A stretch of DNA of 64,000 bases from Aurantiacibacter sp. MUD61 (GTDB taxonomy: Bacteria; Pseudomonadota; Alphaproteobacteria; Sphingomonadales; Sphingomonadaceae), in the NCBI RefSeq assembly GCF_027912455.1, contig NZ_CP115446.1, positions 2,379,501 to 2,443,500 on the forward strand, written 5' to 3'. Shown in pieces: positions 18,223 to 27,854 of this stretch. A program made the translations under genes and the position numbers. Under the pieces are notes generated by a model that saw only the letters and a list, made by a program, of their open reading frames with translations, had not been told where the DNA came from and made no database searches. The stretch's first letter is position 1; each line of letters opens with the position of its first letter.

Positions 18223-18542
18223 TTGGTTGGCCAGACCTCGTCATTGTAATCCTGCCTGCATTGCTGTCTGCAATTTTCGTTCACGTGGTGTTGGTTCGTG
18301 CAGGTTTTCGTTCGTTTCTTGGTATCCGCGTTGGCGCAATTGTGGCGGCTTTGTTTACGGCACACCTTAGTATTTTGGGGTCATTCGCCGTCGGGTGGTC
18401 GACTGATTCCACGCTTGCGATGATAGGGGTGTTGTTTGTCGCGGCATTCCTGCCATCGGCTATGATCTTGGCAATAGCGTTGGTTGCAAGGGCAATTTTG
18501 TTTGCTGGCAAGAATGTTGTTGTTGAGGAGGAACACAAATGA
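18219..18542 (+). CDS. Small membrane protein inserted between nuoD and nuoE
   Basis: 107 residues with about three hydrophobic helices (5-25, 38-60 and 66-95) and a short charged tail (VVVEEEHK). The GTG start overlaps the nuoD stop (GTGA). The stop overlaps the next small ORF (ATGA). By my hand count 18241-18540 is about 49% G+C, whereas nearby nuoE sequence is about 63%, and codon choice looks different. I do not recognise a family. The position implies co-translation with complex I. Confidence 0.7.
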   Translation: MIGWPDLVIVILPALLSAIFVHVVLVRAGFRSFLGIRVGAIVAALFTAHLSILGSFAVGWSTDSTLAMIGVLFVAAFLPSAMILAIALVARAILFAGKNVVVEEEHK

Positions 18543-18727
18543 TCCTCCGCGAACTCTTCATTCTTATCGCCGCATTCGCCGCCTTTGCATCGGCGGTCGC
18601 GGCGTATCTGGCGGTCTTCCACGGCGAAGCACCGCTCAAGGACATTTTCTCGACCGCAGCCGCTGCGGTAATTGGCCTCTATGTAGGCCGTTATTTTGAA
18701 AGACGGAGGCTGGCCCATGGCGGGTAG
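18539..18727 (+). CDS. Small two-helix membrane protein before nuoE
   Basis: 62 residues with two hydrophobic segments (about 6-27 and 36-51), ending in a basic patch GRYFERRRLAHGG. ATG at 18539 overlaps the stop of the preceding ORF, with GAGGAG as Shine-Dalgarno. Its last codons overlap the nuoE start by eleven bases. No recognised family. Confidence 0.65.
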   Translation: MILRELFILIAAFAAFASAVAAYLAVFHGEAPLKDIFSTAAAAVIGLYVGRYFERRRLAHGG

Positions 18728-19385
18728 GCACATCGCCCCTGATACACCCGAACTGCGCGAGCGCTGGGGTGGTTGGAGTTTCACGGACGCGAACCGTGAA
18801 AAGGCCGATTGGCACATCAAGAAGTATCCTGAAGGCCGCCAGAAGTCTGCGGTGATGCCGCTGCTCGACCTTGCGCAGCGCCAGGTGGGTGAAGAAACCG
18901 ACACGCAAGGCTGGCTGCCTCTGCCGGTGATCGAATATGTCGCCGAGTATCTGGACATGCCGGTAATCCGCGTGCTCGAAGTCGCGACCTTCTATATGAT
19001 GTATAACCTTGTTCCGGTGGGCAAATTCCACGTGCAGGTATGCGGCACCACGCCGTGCATGCTGCGCGGATCGGACGAGATCATCGCCGCCTGCAAGGCG
19101 CGCGGCATGAAGTTCGGCGAAGTGTCCGAGGACGGCCTCTGGACGCTGACCGAAGTCGAATGCATGGGCAATTGCGCTACCGCGCCGATGGTCCAGATCA
19201 ACGACGGCAACTATGAAGACCTGACTGTCGAGCGCCTCGATGCCGTGCTTGATGCGCTGGCCGCTGGCGAGCAGCCGAAGGAAGGCACGCAGGAGCCCGG
19301 GCGTCACACGTCGGAGCCTTCGGGCGGCCCGACGACGCTCAAGGAAATGGTCGACGCCAATCACGATTACCGGGGAGACTGGTGA
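18717..19385 (+). CDS. nuoE: NADH-quinone oxidoreductase subunit E
   Basis: 222 residues. This is the thioredoxin-like 2Fe-2S (N1a) subunit of the NADH module; the four ligands are in VCGTTPCMLRG and ECMGNCATAP. A tail of about 45 residues (from AAGEQPKEGTQEPG) exceeds the E. coli length of about 166. The ATG at 18717 is inside the preceding small ORF, with GGAGG upstream. Confidence 0.95.
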   Translation: MAGRHIAPDTPELRERWGGWSFTDANREKADWHIKKYPEGRQKSAVMPLLDLAQRQVGEETDTQGWLPLPVIEYVAEYLDMPVIRVLEVATFYMMYNLVPVGKFHVQVCGTTPCMLRGSDEIIAACKARGMKFGEVSEDGLWTLTEVECMGNCATAPMVQINDGNYEDLTVERLDAVLDALAAGEQPKEGTQEPGRHTSEPSGGPTTLKEMVDANHDYRGDW

Positions 19386-19389
19386 GCCG

Positions 19390-20313
19390 ATGGCAACCGC
19401 CGCGCTTCCCTTCCAGCGAGCTGATCGCCCGGCACCGCGCGTGAGCAAGTCGCGCAGCGAGATGCTGTCGCGCAGCCTGCGTTATGCGTGGAACCACCCG
19501 CTGGCCAGCAAGGACCGGTTGGGCATGGTTCGCCGTATGGCGAGCTGGCAGCTGCGCAGCGCATTCAGCCGCGGGCCGCATGTGTGCGACTGGGTCAACG
19601 GGACCAAGTTGGTGGTCAGCCGCGGGCAATCGGGACTGACGGGAAATCTGTATTTCGGCCTGCATGAATTCTGCGAAATGGCGTTTTTCGCGCACTTCCT
19701 CCGTCCCGAGGATGTGTTCGCGGATATCGGCGCCAATGCAGGGAGTTTCACAGTGCTGGCAGGCGCCGTCGCAGGAGCGAAAGTTTACGCTTTCGAACCC
19801 GGCGAGCAGGCGTTGGAGGGTCTTGCACGCAACATCGCTGCCAATGACTTGGATTCCACCGTTGAGGTCTATCCAGTGGCGCTTGGGCGTGCCGATGGGC
19901 AAAGCCTGTTCACGACTGGCAAAGGCCCCACCAACCGTATCGTCGATGAACAGCAAACCGGCACCCGACTGGTAGAGGTGCGCGAAACCGACAGTATGCT
20001 GGCTGGCAAAGGCGTGACCGCGATCAAGATCGATGTGGAGCGCAGCGAGCATTTGGTGATCGGCGGCGCAAAGAAGTTGCTGGTCGAACCGCAACTGGCT
20101 GCGATGTCCGTCGAAACACCGATGAAGGCCGTTGACACAGCGCTTCAATCCGCAGGGTTTGAACGTCTCTGGTACAACCCCTATGAGCGTCGCCTGACGG
20201 ACCGGCCAAACGGATTGCGGGTGAAGAACCACCTTTATATTCGCGAACGCGCGCTGGTGGAGCAGCGCCTGCGCACCGCCGCGCCACTCACATTCGGGGA
20301 GCTATCGGTATGA
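19390..20313 (+). CDS. FkbM-type methyltransferase inside the nuo operon
   Basis: 307 residues. SAM motif I is at about 109-122 (VFADIGANAGSFTV), with an acidic EPG motif at strand 2 (VYAFEPGEQA), then AIKIDVERSEHLVIGGA, which are FkbM family signatures. The N-terminal 60 residues are basic and unusual. FkbM proteins methylate oxygen atoms, commonly on sugars; no target can be read here. It starts four bases after nuoE, and its stop overlaps a 47-residue ORF, so it appears to be expressed with complex I. Confidence 0.85.
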   Translation: MATAALPFQRADRPAPRVSKSRSEMLSRSLRYAWNHPLASKDRLGMVRRMASWQLRSAFSRGPHVCDWVNGTKLVVSRGQSGLTGNLYFGLHEFCEMAFFAHFLRPEDVFADIGANAGSFTVLAGAVAGAKVYAFEPGEQALEGLARNIAANDLDSTVEVYPVALGRADGQSLFTTGKGPTNRIVDEQQTGTRLVEVRETDSMLAGKGVTAIKIDVERSEHLVIGGAKKLLVEPQLAAMSVETPMKAVDTALQSAGFERLWYNPYERRLTDRPNGLRVKNHLYIRERALVEQRLRTAAPLTFGELSV

Positions 20314-20453
20314 CCGAGCAGATCATTCCCATCATCATCGCGCTGATCCTTATCGTGATCGCGTGGAAGGTGCTGAAAGGCATCATTAAAACTGTTGCGC
20401 TGATCGCCATTCTGGCGGCCGTCGCATTCTGGGTATTCGGAGTCATGGCATAA
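20310..20453 (+). CDS. 47-residue membrane protein before nuoF
   Basis: ATG at 20310 overlaps the methyltransferase stop (ATGA), and the TAA at 20451-20453 overlaps the nuoF ATG (TAATG). The product has two hydrophobic helices, [15 protein letters not shown] and [18 protein letters not shown], joined by a short basic loop KVLKGIIK. No family is recognised. The double overlap and the clean helical-hairpin pattern support a real gene despite its size. Confidence 0.6.
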   Translation: MTEQIIPIIIALILIVIAWKVLKGIIKTVALIAILAAVAFWVFGVMA

Positions 20454-21745
20454 TGCTGGCTGACAAGGACCGCATCTTTACAAACGTCTACGGCTTCCAG
20501 GATTGGGGCCTCAAAGCCGCGCAGGCGCGCGGCGATTGGGACAACACCAAGAAGCTGATCGAGATGGGCCACGATTCCATCATCGAGGAGATCAAGTCCT
20601 CCGGCCTGCGCGGCCGTGGTGGCGCTGGCTTCCCCACCGGCATGAAGTGGTCCTTCATGCCCAAGGAAAGCAAGGATGGCCGCCCAAGCTTTCTCGTTAT
20701 CAATGCCGATGAATCCGAGCCCGGTTCGTGCAAGGATCGCGAAATCATACGCCACGATCCGCACAAGCTGATCGAAGGCGCCTTGGTCGCCGGTTTCGCC
20801 ATGCGAGCGAGGGCGGCCTACATCTACATTCGCGGCGAATATATCCGTGAAGCAGAAACGCTGCAGAAGGCGATCGACGAAGCGTATGACGCGGGCCTGA
20901 TCGGCAAGAATGCCAGCGGTACAGGCTACGATTTCGACGTGTTCATGCACCGCGGCGCGGGCGCTTACATCTGCGGTGAAGAAACCGCGATGATCGAAAG
21001 CCTCGAGGGCAAGAAGGGGCAGCCGCGTCTCAAGCCGCCTTTCCCGGCTGGTGCGGGCCTCTATGGCTGCCCGACAACGGTCAACAATGTGGAATCGATT
21101 GCGGTCGTGCCGACGATCCTGCGCCGTGGTGGTGCATGGTTCGCCAGTTTCGGGCGTGAGAACAACCACGGCACCAAGCTTTTCCAGATCAGCGGTCATG
21201 TCGAAAAGCCCTGCGTGGTCGAGGAAAGCATGAGCATTCCGTTCCGCGAACTGATCGAGAAGCATGCCGGGGGCATTCGTGGTGGCTGGGACAATCTGCT
21301 CGCCGTTATCCCGGGCGGCTCCTCCGTTCCGCTGGTCCCTGCCGCAGAGATCATGGACGCGCCGATGGATTTCGACGGTCTGAAGGAACTCGGCTCGGGC
21401 CTCGGCACGGCGGCAATCATCGTGATGGACAAATCGACCGACATCGTCCGCGCGATCAGCCGCATCAGCTATTTTTACAAGCACGAAAGCTGCGGCCAGT
21501 GCACGCCCTGCCGTGAAGGCACGGGCTGGATGTGGCGCGTAATGGAACGCCTGCGCCACGGCGAAAGCTCACCCGCAGAGATCGACATGCTCTACCAGGT
21601 CACAAAGCAGGTTGAGGGCCACACGATCTGCGCGCTTGGCGATGCAGCCGCATGGCCGATCCAGGGCCTGCTCAAGCACTTCCGCCCTGAACTCGAACGC
21701 CGCATTGAAGAGCGCGAGGCGGCTCTTCAGGAGGCAGCCGAATGA
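20453..21745 (+). CDS. nuoF: NADH-quinone oxidoreductase subunit F (NADH and FMN site)
   Basis: 430 residues. [16 protein letters not shown] is the NADH site and [13 protein letters not shown] the FMN region. The N3 4Fe-4S ligands are in [15 protein letters not shown], with the fourth Cys in [10 protein letters not shown]. Overlaps the preceding 47-residue ORF and the following exported-protein gene. Confidence 0.97.
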   Translation: MLADKDRIFTNVYGFQDWGLKAAQARGDWDNTKKLIEMGHDSIIEEIKSSGLRGRGGAGFPTGMKWSFMPKESKDGRPSFLVINADESEPGSCKDREIIRHDPHKLIEGALVAGFAMRARAAYIYIRGEYIREAETLQKAIDEAYDAGLIGKNASGTGYDFDVFMHRGAGAYICGEETAMIESLEGKKGQPRLKPPFPAGAGLYGCPTTVNNVESIAVVPTILRRGGAWFASFGRENNHGTKLFQISGHVEKPCVVEESMSIPFRELIEKHAGGIRGGWDNLLAVIPGGSSVPLVPAAEIMDAPMDFDGLKELGSGLGTAAIIVMDKSTDIVRAISRISYFYKHESCGQCTPCREGTGWMWRVMERLRHGESSPAEIDMLYQVTKQVEGHTICALGDAAAWPIQGLLKHFRPELERRIEEREAALQEAAE

Positions 21746-22494
21746 TGCGCTTCTTTGGACTGGCCATTGGCACTGCTCTTCTTGGCGCCGTTGCAACACC
21801 TGCAATTGCGCAAGAAATTGAGCGGGGCGAATTCGGTGAAGAGCAGATGATCGGCACGCGTTTCGAACGTGAGCCCGAAACTGCGGACGCGGCAGAGGCG
21901 CGCTGGATGCAGAAGCGGGTGGCCAACTGCACCTTCAATCGTAATCGGGAAGAGTCGGTGGAGTTGCTCGCCAACAGCAATTTTTACCAGATCCACTTTG
22001 ACGCGCTCAGCTACTCCGACGAGGAGTTCTGGGACGACTTTGAAATCAATTATTGCATCGGCAGGCTGATGCGCGGCGCCGATAACCGCAATCTCAGCAT
22101 GTATATGCAAATCCAGTTTTCCACTTTGCGCAATTTGCTCGCTGAAGAGGCATATCTGCGCGCGAACGATGATCCCGTTGTGATTGCACCGGGCGAGCCA
22201 CAGGACATCGCGGCACGTTTCGACGGACAGCGCGTGCATCCGCAGATTTCGACGATGGCCGGGCTCGCCGATTGCGTCGTCTATAATGCGCCCGACACAG
22301 CGCATGAACTTCTGGAAAGCCGTCCGGGTTCGGGTGACGAAGGCGAAGTGGTCGACGCGCTGGGGCCCACGATCGCGGCGTGTGCGGGTAGCGACGAAAC
22401 CATGACCATCTCCAGCTCGCTCGTACGGCAGATGGTCGCCGATGGCCTCTGGTCGCGCAGCTATTACTCCGCAGCTGCGGGGAGCGGCGAATAA
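21742..22494 (+). CDS. Exported two-module protein, paralogue of the next gene
   Basis: 250 residues with a signal peptide ending in AIAQ. The mature protein contains two copies of a roughly 75-residue module: (V/L)A(N/D)C, then ELL after some 15 residues, a second Cys, and a final pattern R..(L/V)A(E/D)..(Y/W). Compare VANC...VELL...YCIGRL...[10 protein letters not shown] with LADC...HELL...AACAGS...[10 protein letters not shown]. The two Cys per module may form disulphides. Function unknown; periplasmic by prediction. ATG overlaps the nuoF stop, and its stop overlaps the next gene. Confidence 0.75.
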   Translation: MMRFFGLAIGTALLGAVATPAIAQEIERGEFGEEQMIGTRFEREPETADAAEARWMQKRVANCTFNRNREESVELLANSNFYQIHFDALSYSDEEFWDDFEINYCIGRLMRGADNRNLSMYMQIQFSTLRNLLAEEAYLRANDDPVVIAPGEPQDIAARFDGQRVHPQISTMAGLADCVVYNAPDTAHELLESRPGSGDEGEVVDALGPTIAACAGSDETMTISSSLVRQMVADGLWSRSYYSAAAGSGE

Positions 22495-23165
22495 TGCGTT
22501 TGGCCCTCGCCAGTATTGCATGTGCAGCGGGACTTTGTGTCTCGATGCCTGCGCATGCGCAGCTGGCGCCGGGCTATTCCGGCTATTCGAGCGCGCCTCG
22601 CCAGGGGGTAGATGCCGAATATTGGCGCTTCCTCGATCAGGTGGGGCCTTGCCTCGCCAATCAGAAGCCCGATGATTCCGAGGCTTTTATCGACACGGTG
22701 ATCGGCTCGGATGCAGAGGAAGCGGCGTTCGATACGCTTTTCAATGTCGGGCGCAATCGCCGCAACAATTGCATGGGTCGCTATTCCGGCGTCTATGGCG
22801 CGCAGCGTGCCCACATTCGCGCCTCGGTTGCGGAGGGTCTGTTTGAGGATCTTTCGGAAGCAAACATCGAAGCGCTTATCGCTTCGCCACCGGTTGCTCC
22901 TGACAGCATTGACACTTTGCACGATATTGCCAGTTGCTATGTCGCCAATCACCCGGCAGAGGCGCGCGAGTGGCTGCGCCAGACGGATATTGCGACAGAA
23001 GGTGAGCTCCAGTTTATCGGCGAGAGAGTCGACCAGCTCGGGGCCTGTTTCCCGATGGATCGCGAAATCTCGCTCGATGCCACGACTATTCGCATGGCGG
23101 TTGCGGAGGCGGCGTATCGCGCTGCTACCGGTCGCCCTGTAGCGACGATTGAAGGTAGGGACTAA
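22494..23165 (+). CDS. Exported two-module protein, paralogue of the preceding gene
   Basis: 223 residues with a signal peptide ending in AHAQ. It again has two modules with the pattern of the upstream paralogue: VGPC...CMGRY...IRASVAEGLF and IASC...LGACFP...IRMAVAEAAY. The TAATG overlap with nuoF's follower and with nuoG places it firmly in the operon. Function unknown; a periplasmic location is odd for genes between NADH-module subunits, which are cytoplasmic. Confidence 0.75.
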   Translation: MRLALASIACAAGLCVSMPAHAQLAPGYSGYSSAPRQGVDAEYWRFLDQVGPCLANQKPDDSEAFIDTVIGSDAEEAAFDTLFNVGRNRRNNCMGRYSGVYGAQRAHIRASVAEGLFEDLSEANIEALIASPPVAPDSIDTLHDIASCYVANHPAEAREWLRQTDIATEGELQFIGERVDQLGACFPMDREISLDATTIRMAVAEAAYRAATGRPVATIEGRD

Positions 23166-25159
23166 TGCCCAAAGTTACCGTTGACGGTCAGGAAATCGAG
23201 GTGCCGAACGGCGCAACCGTGCTGCAGGCGTGTGAGCTTGCAGGCAAGGAGATTCCGCGTTTCTGCTACCACGAACGCCTGAGCATTGCGGGCAATTGCC
23301 GCATGTGCCTGGTAGAAGTGAAGCCTGGTCCGCCGAAACCGCAGGCGAGCTGCGCTCTGCCGGCCACCGAAGGCCAGGAAATCCGCACCGATAGCGAAAT
23401 GGTGAAGACCGCGCGCGAAGGCGTGATGGAATTCCTGCTGATCAATCACCCGCTCGATTGCCCGATTTGCGATCAGGGCGGCGAATGCGACCTGCAGGAT
23501 CAGGCCATGATGTATGGCCGTGGCGGCTCTCGCTATGAAGAGAACAAGCGTGCGGTCACGTCCAAGAACATGGGGCCGTTGATCAAGACGATCATGACCC
23601 GGTGCATCCACTGCACCCGCTGCGTGCGCTTCTCCGAAGAGATTGCCGGTGTCGATGAAATCGGCGCGCTCTATCGCGGCGAAGACATGCAGATCACGAC
23701 CTATCTGGAGCAGGCGGCCAAGCACGAGCTTTCCGCCAATGTGATCGATCTGTGCCCGGTCGGCGCGCTTACCAGCGGCCCCTACGCTTACGAGAGCCGC
23801 CCGTGGGAGCTCAAGAAGACGCTGGGCATCGACGTGTCCGATGCGGTCGGTGCGAACATCCGTATCGACAGCCGTGGCCGCGAAGTGCTGCGCGTGCTTC
23901 CGCGCGATAATGACGAGGTCAATGAAGAGTGGATCTCGGACAAGGCACGTTACCAGGTCGATGGCCTGACGCGCCGCCGTCTCGACAAGCCCTTCATCCG
24001 GAAGCGCGGCAAGCTGCAGGCTGCAAGCTGGGATGAGGCATTCAAAGCGATTGCCAAGGCCAAACCGGGCAAGAGCATCGCGGCGATTGCAGGCGACATG
24101 GTTGATTGTGAAACGATGTTTGCCGCGAAGTCGCTGCTCAAGGCAGCGGGCAGCAAACTGATCGAAAGCCGCCAGACCGGCATGGACTACGACGTTTCGA
24201 ACCTCGCGGCTGTCAATTTCAACAGCAGCTTTGCCGGGATCGAGGACGCTGGAGCGATCCTGATCATCGGCAGCCACATCCGCTGGGAAGCACCACTGGT
24301 CAATGTCCGCATTCGCAAGGCGGCAAAGCGCGGCGCGAAGGTATTCGTGGTCGGGCCCGAGTGGGATACGACCTATCCGGCGGAGTTCCTCGGTAATGAC
24401 CTCGGCGTGCTGAGCAAGCTGCCAGCGAGCGTCTCCGATGCGTTCAAGGGCGCGGAGAAATCCGCAGTCATCCTCGGTGCAGCAGGCTTCGCAGCCGGTG
24501 CGCATGAAGCGACTCTGGCCGTCAGCAGCACGCTGAAGGCCGAATTCAACGCGCTGCACACCGCTGCTGCCCGCATGGGCGCGCTAATGCTGGGCTTCGC
24601 GCAGAAGGGCGGGATCGCCGATATCGCCAAGGCGCAGCCGAAGGTCGTGCTCGCGCTGGGCGCAGACGAGGTGGACTGGAGCCAGTTCGACGGCTCGCTC
24701 AAGATCTATATCGGCCACCATGGTGACAAGGGAGCGCATGCGGCGGACGTGATCCTGCCAGCAGCGGCCTACACCGAAAAGCCTGGCACTTACGTCAACA
24801 CGGAAGGCCGCGTGCAGATGTCCGACAAGGCGATCTTCGCTCCGGGCGATGCGCGCGAAGACTGGACGATCCTGCGCGCGCTCGCCGATGCGCTGGGTGT
24901 GTCGGTCGGCTTCGACAGCTTTGCCGAGCTGCGCGCCGCGATGACGGCAGAGGTGCCCGCGCTCGCCAATGAAGGCGAGATCGCCGATTACGGCGCGCTA
25001 CCTGCGGCTCCCAAGGGCGCGAAGTCTTCGGGCTCAATCGACGCCTATCCGATAAAGGATTTCTACCTCACCAACCCCATCGCCCGCGCCAGCACGGTGA
25101 TGCAGGAATGTTCGGCAGAATTGCTGCACGGCGATGAGCTGAAGGAGGCCGCAGAATGA
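23165..25159 (+). CDS. nuoG: NADH-quinone oxidoreductase subunit G
   Basis: 664 residues, the short alphaproteobacterial form. The N-terminal 2Fe-2S ligands are in CYHERLSIAGNCRMC and a later Cys. The N5 cluster has His plus three Cys (HPLDCPICDQGGEC). A 4Fe-4S set includes CIHCTRC. A molybdopterin-oxidoreductase-like domain without evident cofactor-binding role makes up the rest. The ATG overlaps the stop of the preceding gene. Confidence 0.96.
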   Translation: MPKVTVDGQEIEVPNGATVLQACELAGKEIPRFCYHERLSIAGNCRMCLVEVKPGPPKPQASCALPATEGQEIRTDSEMVKTAREGVMEFLLINHPLDCPICDQGGECDLQDQAMMYGRGGSRYEENKRAVTSKNMGPLIKTIMTRCIHCTRCVRFSEEIAGVDEIGALYRGEDMQITTYLEQAAKHELSANVIDLCPVGALTSGPYAYESRPWELKKTLGIDVSDAVGANIRIDSRGREVLRVLPRDNDEVNEEWISDKARYQVDGLTRRRLDKPFIRKRGKLQAASWDEAFKAIAKAKPGKSIAAIAGDMVDCETMFAAKSLLKAAGSKLIESRQTGMDYDVSNLAAVNFNSSFAGIEDAGAILIIGSHIRWEAPLVNVRIRKAAKRGAKVFVVGPEWDTTYPAEFLGNDLGVLSKLPASVSDAFKGAEKSAVILGAAGFAAGAHEATLAVSSTLKAEFNALHTAAARMGALMLGFAQKGGIADIAKAQPKVVLALGADEVDWSQFDGSLKIYIGHHGDKGAHAADVILPAAAYTEKPGTYVNTEGRVQMSDKAIFAPGDAREDWTILRALADALGVSVGFDSFAELRAAMTAEVPALANEGEIADYGALPAAPKGAKSSGSIDAYPIKDFYLTNPIARASTVMQECSAELLHGDELKEAAE

Positions 25160-25362
25160 GCCTATTCTTGATCATTGTGGCGGCCGGCGCAGTGGCCATT
25201 CTCCTCATGGGTGGCGTTCTTTGGGCGACTGCTCGTTCAGGAGGCGGTATCGGCAACGGAAACGTAAGAAACTGGGCGGAATCCGGTCACGGCAATCCCG
25301 ATGGCTATGGTGGCTCAGTCTATGACTGTGGCGGCGACGCTGGCTGCGGAGGGGGCGAATAA
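25156..25362 (+). CDS. 68-residue Gly-rich single-helix protein before nuoH
   Basis: One hydrophobic helix ([21 protein letters not shown]) would span most of residues 3-24, followed by a hydrophilic, Gly-rich tail with [17 protein letters not shown]; the two Cys could bind metal or form a disulphide. It overlaps nuoG (ATGA) and nuoH (TAATG). Not recognised. Confidence 0.6.
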   Translation: MSLFLIIVAAGAVAILLMGGVLWATARSGGGIGNGNVRNWAESGHGNPDGYGGSVYDCGGDAGCGGGE

Positions 25363-26414
25363 TGACCGAGTTTTTCCAATCCCTCGGCATGAATTACGAA
25401 TGGGCGTGGTTTGTCGCGACCATTTCGGGAATCCTGCTGATCGCGTTGCCGGTGATGCTCGCTGTGGCGCTAGTCATTTACATGGACCGCAAGGTGCTGG
25501 GCGCTGTCATGATGCGTCGTGGCCCGAACGTGGTTGGTCCCTTCGGGATCCTCCAGAGTTTCGCGGACGGTTTGAAGGTCTTCCTGCAGGAAACCATTAT
25601 TCCCTCGGCTGCGAACAAGGGGATCTTCCTGCTCGCGCCGATCATCACCTTTACCGTGGCGCTGCTCGCCTGGGCGGTCATTCCGTTCGATGCGGGCGTG
25701 GTGCTGGCGGACATCAATGTCGGCCTGCTCTATGTGCTCGCGATCAGTTCGCTGGGCGTTTACGGCATCACCATGGCGGGCTGGGCGAGCAACTCGAAAT
25801 ACCCGTTCTTCTCCGCGATGCGCGCCGCTGCGCAGATGATTTCATATGAAGTCTCGATCGGCTTCATCCTCGTCTGTGTGGTGCTGTACGCCAACTCATT
25901 CAACCTGACCGAGATCGTCGAAGGCCAGCGCGGCCACGGCTTCGGGATTGTGAACGGCTATTACTTCAACCTGTTGCTGTTCCCGATGTGGGTGGTGTTC
26001 TTCATCAGCTCGCTCGCCGAAACACAGCGCGCGCCGTTCGACCTGACCGAGGCGGAGTCCGAACTCGTCGCCGGTTACCAGACCGAATACAGCTCGATGA
26101 GCTTCGCGCTCTTCTGGCTTGGCGAATATGCCAACATCCTGCTGATGTGCAGCCTCAACACGCTGCTGTTCTTCGGTGGCTGGCTGCCGCCGATCGACTG
26201 GGCTCCGCTATACGTCGTGCCGGGCTTCATCTGGTTCCTGCTGAAGACGATTTTCTTCTTCTTCATGTTCAGCTGGATCTGGGCGACCGTGCCGCGTTAC
26301 CGCTACGACCAGCTGATGCGCCTGGGCTGGAAAGTCTTCCTGCCTATGAGCCTCCTATTCGTCGCTTTGACGAGTGGCTGGCTGATGCTTACCCGATATG
26401 GAGGTGCGGCATGA
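25362..26414 (+). CDS. nuoH: NADH-quinone oxidoreductase subunit H
   Basis: 350 residues, eight helices. It links the quinone chamber to the membrane arm. [16 protein letters not shown] and [24 protein letters not shown] segments carry the conserved charged residues near quinone. The start overlaps the upstream small gene. The ATG of nuoI overlaps its stop (ATGA). Confidence 0.97.
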   Translation: MTEFFQSLGMNYEWAWFVATISGILLIALPVMLAVALVIYMDRKVLGAVMMRRGPNVVGPFGILQSFADGLKVFLQETIIPSAANKGIFLLAPIITFTVALLAWAVIPFDAGVVLADINVGLLYVLAISSLGVYGITMAGWASNSKYPFFSAMRAAAQMISYEVSIGFILVCVVLYANSFNLTEIVEGQRGHGFGIVNGYYFNLLLFPMWVVFFISSLAETQRAPFDLTEAESELVAGYQTEYSSMSFALFWLGEYANILLMCSLNTLLFFGGWLPPIDWAPLYVVPGFIWFLLKTIFFFFMFSWIWATVPRYRYDQLMRLGWKVFLPMSLLFVALTSGWLMLTRYGGAA

Positions 26415-26899
26415 CCGCCGTCGCTCAATTCATCAAATCCTTCACACTTTGGGAATTCCTGAAGGCGCACGCGCTGACGCTGAAGTATTTCTTCAAGCCG
26501 AAGGTGACGAACAACTATCCTTACGAGAAGAACCCGATTTCGCCGCGGTTCCGTGGGGAGCATGCGTTGCGCCGCTATCCCAATGGCGAGGAACGCTGCA
26601 TCGCTTGCAAGCTGTGCGAGGCGGTGTGTCCGGCACAAGCGATCACCATCGAATCCGAACCGCGCGACGACGGCAGCCGCCGCACCACGCGCTACGATAT
26701 CGACATGACCAAGTGCATCTATTGCGGCTTCTGCCAGGAAGCCTGCCCGGTGGATGCGGTGGTCGAGGGGCCGAACTTCGAATATGCGACCGAAACGCGT
26801 GAAGAACTGCTCTACGACAAGGCAAAATTGCTGGCGAACGGGGACAAGTGGGAGCGAGCGATTGCCGCAAACCTTGAAGCCGACGCGCCGTATCGTTAA
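26411..26899 (+). CDS. nuoI: NADH-quinone oxidoreductase subunit I (two 4Fe-4S clusters)
   Basis: 162 residues. Two ferredoxin motifs hold clusters N6a and N6b: [12 protein letters not shown] and [12 protein letters not shown]. The ATG at 26411 is chosen because it overlaps the nuoH stop; the frame is open upstream only inside nuoH. Confidence 0.97.
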   Translation: MTAVAQFIKSFTLWEFLKAHALTLKYFFKPKVTNNYPYEKNPISPRFRGEHALRRYPNGEERCIACKLCEAVCPAQAITIESEPRDDGSRRTTRYDIDMTKCIYCGFCQEACPVDAVVEGPNFEYATETREELLYDKAKLLANGDKWERAIAANLEADAPYR

Positions 26900-26929
26900 G
26901 CGCGCCGCACAGGACAACGGGGACCTTTC

Positions 26930-27547
26930 TTGACCGTCTTTGCATTCTACATGTTTGCCGCTTTCGTGATCGCGTCCGGCGCGATGACGATCCTGTCGCG
27001 CAACCCGGTGCACTCAGTGCTCTGGCTCATCCTCGCTTTCTTCAACGCGGCGGGCCTGATGGTCCTCGTCGGGGCGGAGTTCCTCGCGATGCTGCTGATC
27101 GTCGTCTATGTGGGCGCGGTCGCGGTGCTGTTCCTGTTCGTCGTGATGATGCTCAACATCGATTTTGCTGAAATGCGCGCCGGGTTCATGAAGAACGCGC
27201 CGCTCGGCCTAGCCGTGGCGGTTATCCTGCTTGCGGAGCTGGTGCTGGGCATCGGTGCCTATCGCGCAGGCAAGCTGGAGCTCGGCACGCCGACAGGCGA
27301 CGCTGCCCCGATAGCGGGTGCCAGCAATATCGAGAATATCGGCGCGCTGCTTTACGGCAAATATGTCTTCCTGTTCGAAGCGGCGGGCATCATCCTGCTG
27401 GTTGCCATGATCGGCGCCATCGTGCTGACCCACCGCGAGCGCCGTGCGACCCGTGGCCACCAGAACATCGCCAAACAGAACGCCCGCCGTCCGGATGAGG
27501 CAACCGTCAATGTGAAGCCCGAATACGGGCAGGGGGTCGAACTGTGA
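26930..27547 (+). CDS. nuoJ: NADH-quinone oxidoreductase subunit J
   Basis: 205 residues, five helices with [10 protein letters not shown] and [22 protein letters not shown] signatures. The start is TTG at 26930; no ATG is available before the conserved N-terminus. The 30-base gap after nuoI is the longest in the operon. GTGA overlap with nuoK. Confidence 0.94.
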   Translation: MTVFAFYMFAAFVIASGAMTILSRNPVHSVLWLILAFFNAAGLMVLVGAEFLAMLLIVVYVGAVAVLFLFVVMMLNIDFAEMRAGFMKNAPLGLAVAVILLAELVLGIGAYRAGKLELGTPTGDAAPIAGASNIENIGALLYGKYVFLFEAAGIILLVAMIGAIVLTHRERRATRGHQNIAKQNARRPDEATVNVKPEYGQGVEL

Positions 27548-27849
27548 TCGGTATCGAACACTATGTCGTGGTCAGCTCCATCCTGTTCGTGATGGGCGTG
27601 CTGGGCATCTTCCTCAATCGCAAGAACATCATCGTCATCCTGATGGCGATCGAATTGATCCTGCTTGCAGTGAACATCAATCTCGTGGCCTTCAGCGCCT
27701 TTCTGGGTGATTTGACCGGACAGGTCTTCGCCATGTTCGTGCTCACCGTGGCCGCTGCAGAAGCTGCCATCGGCCTTGCCATCCTCGTCGTCTATTTCCG
27801 TAACCGCGGCACCATCGCGGTGGACGATGTCAACCGGATGAAGGGATAA
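27544..27849 (+). CDS. nuoK: NADH-quinone oxidoreductase subunit K
   Basis: 101 residues, three helices. [17 protein letters not shown] carries the conserved Glu of the proton path, and [12 protein letters not shown] carries a second. GTG start overlaps the nuoJ stop. Confidence 0.96.
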   Translation: MIGIEHYVVVSSILFVMGVLGIFLNRKNIIVILMAIELILLAVNINLVAFSAFLGDLTGQVFAMFVLTVAAAEAAIGLAILVVYFRNRGTIAVDDVNRMKG

Positions 27850-27854
27850 GTTCC

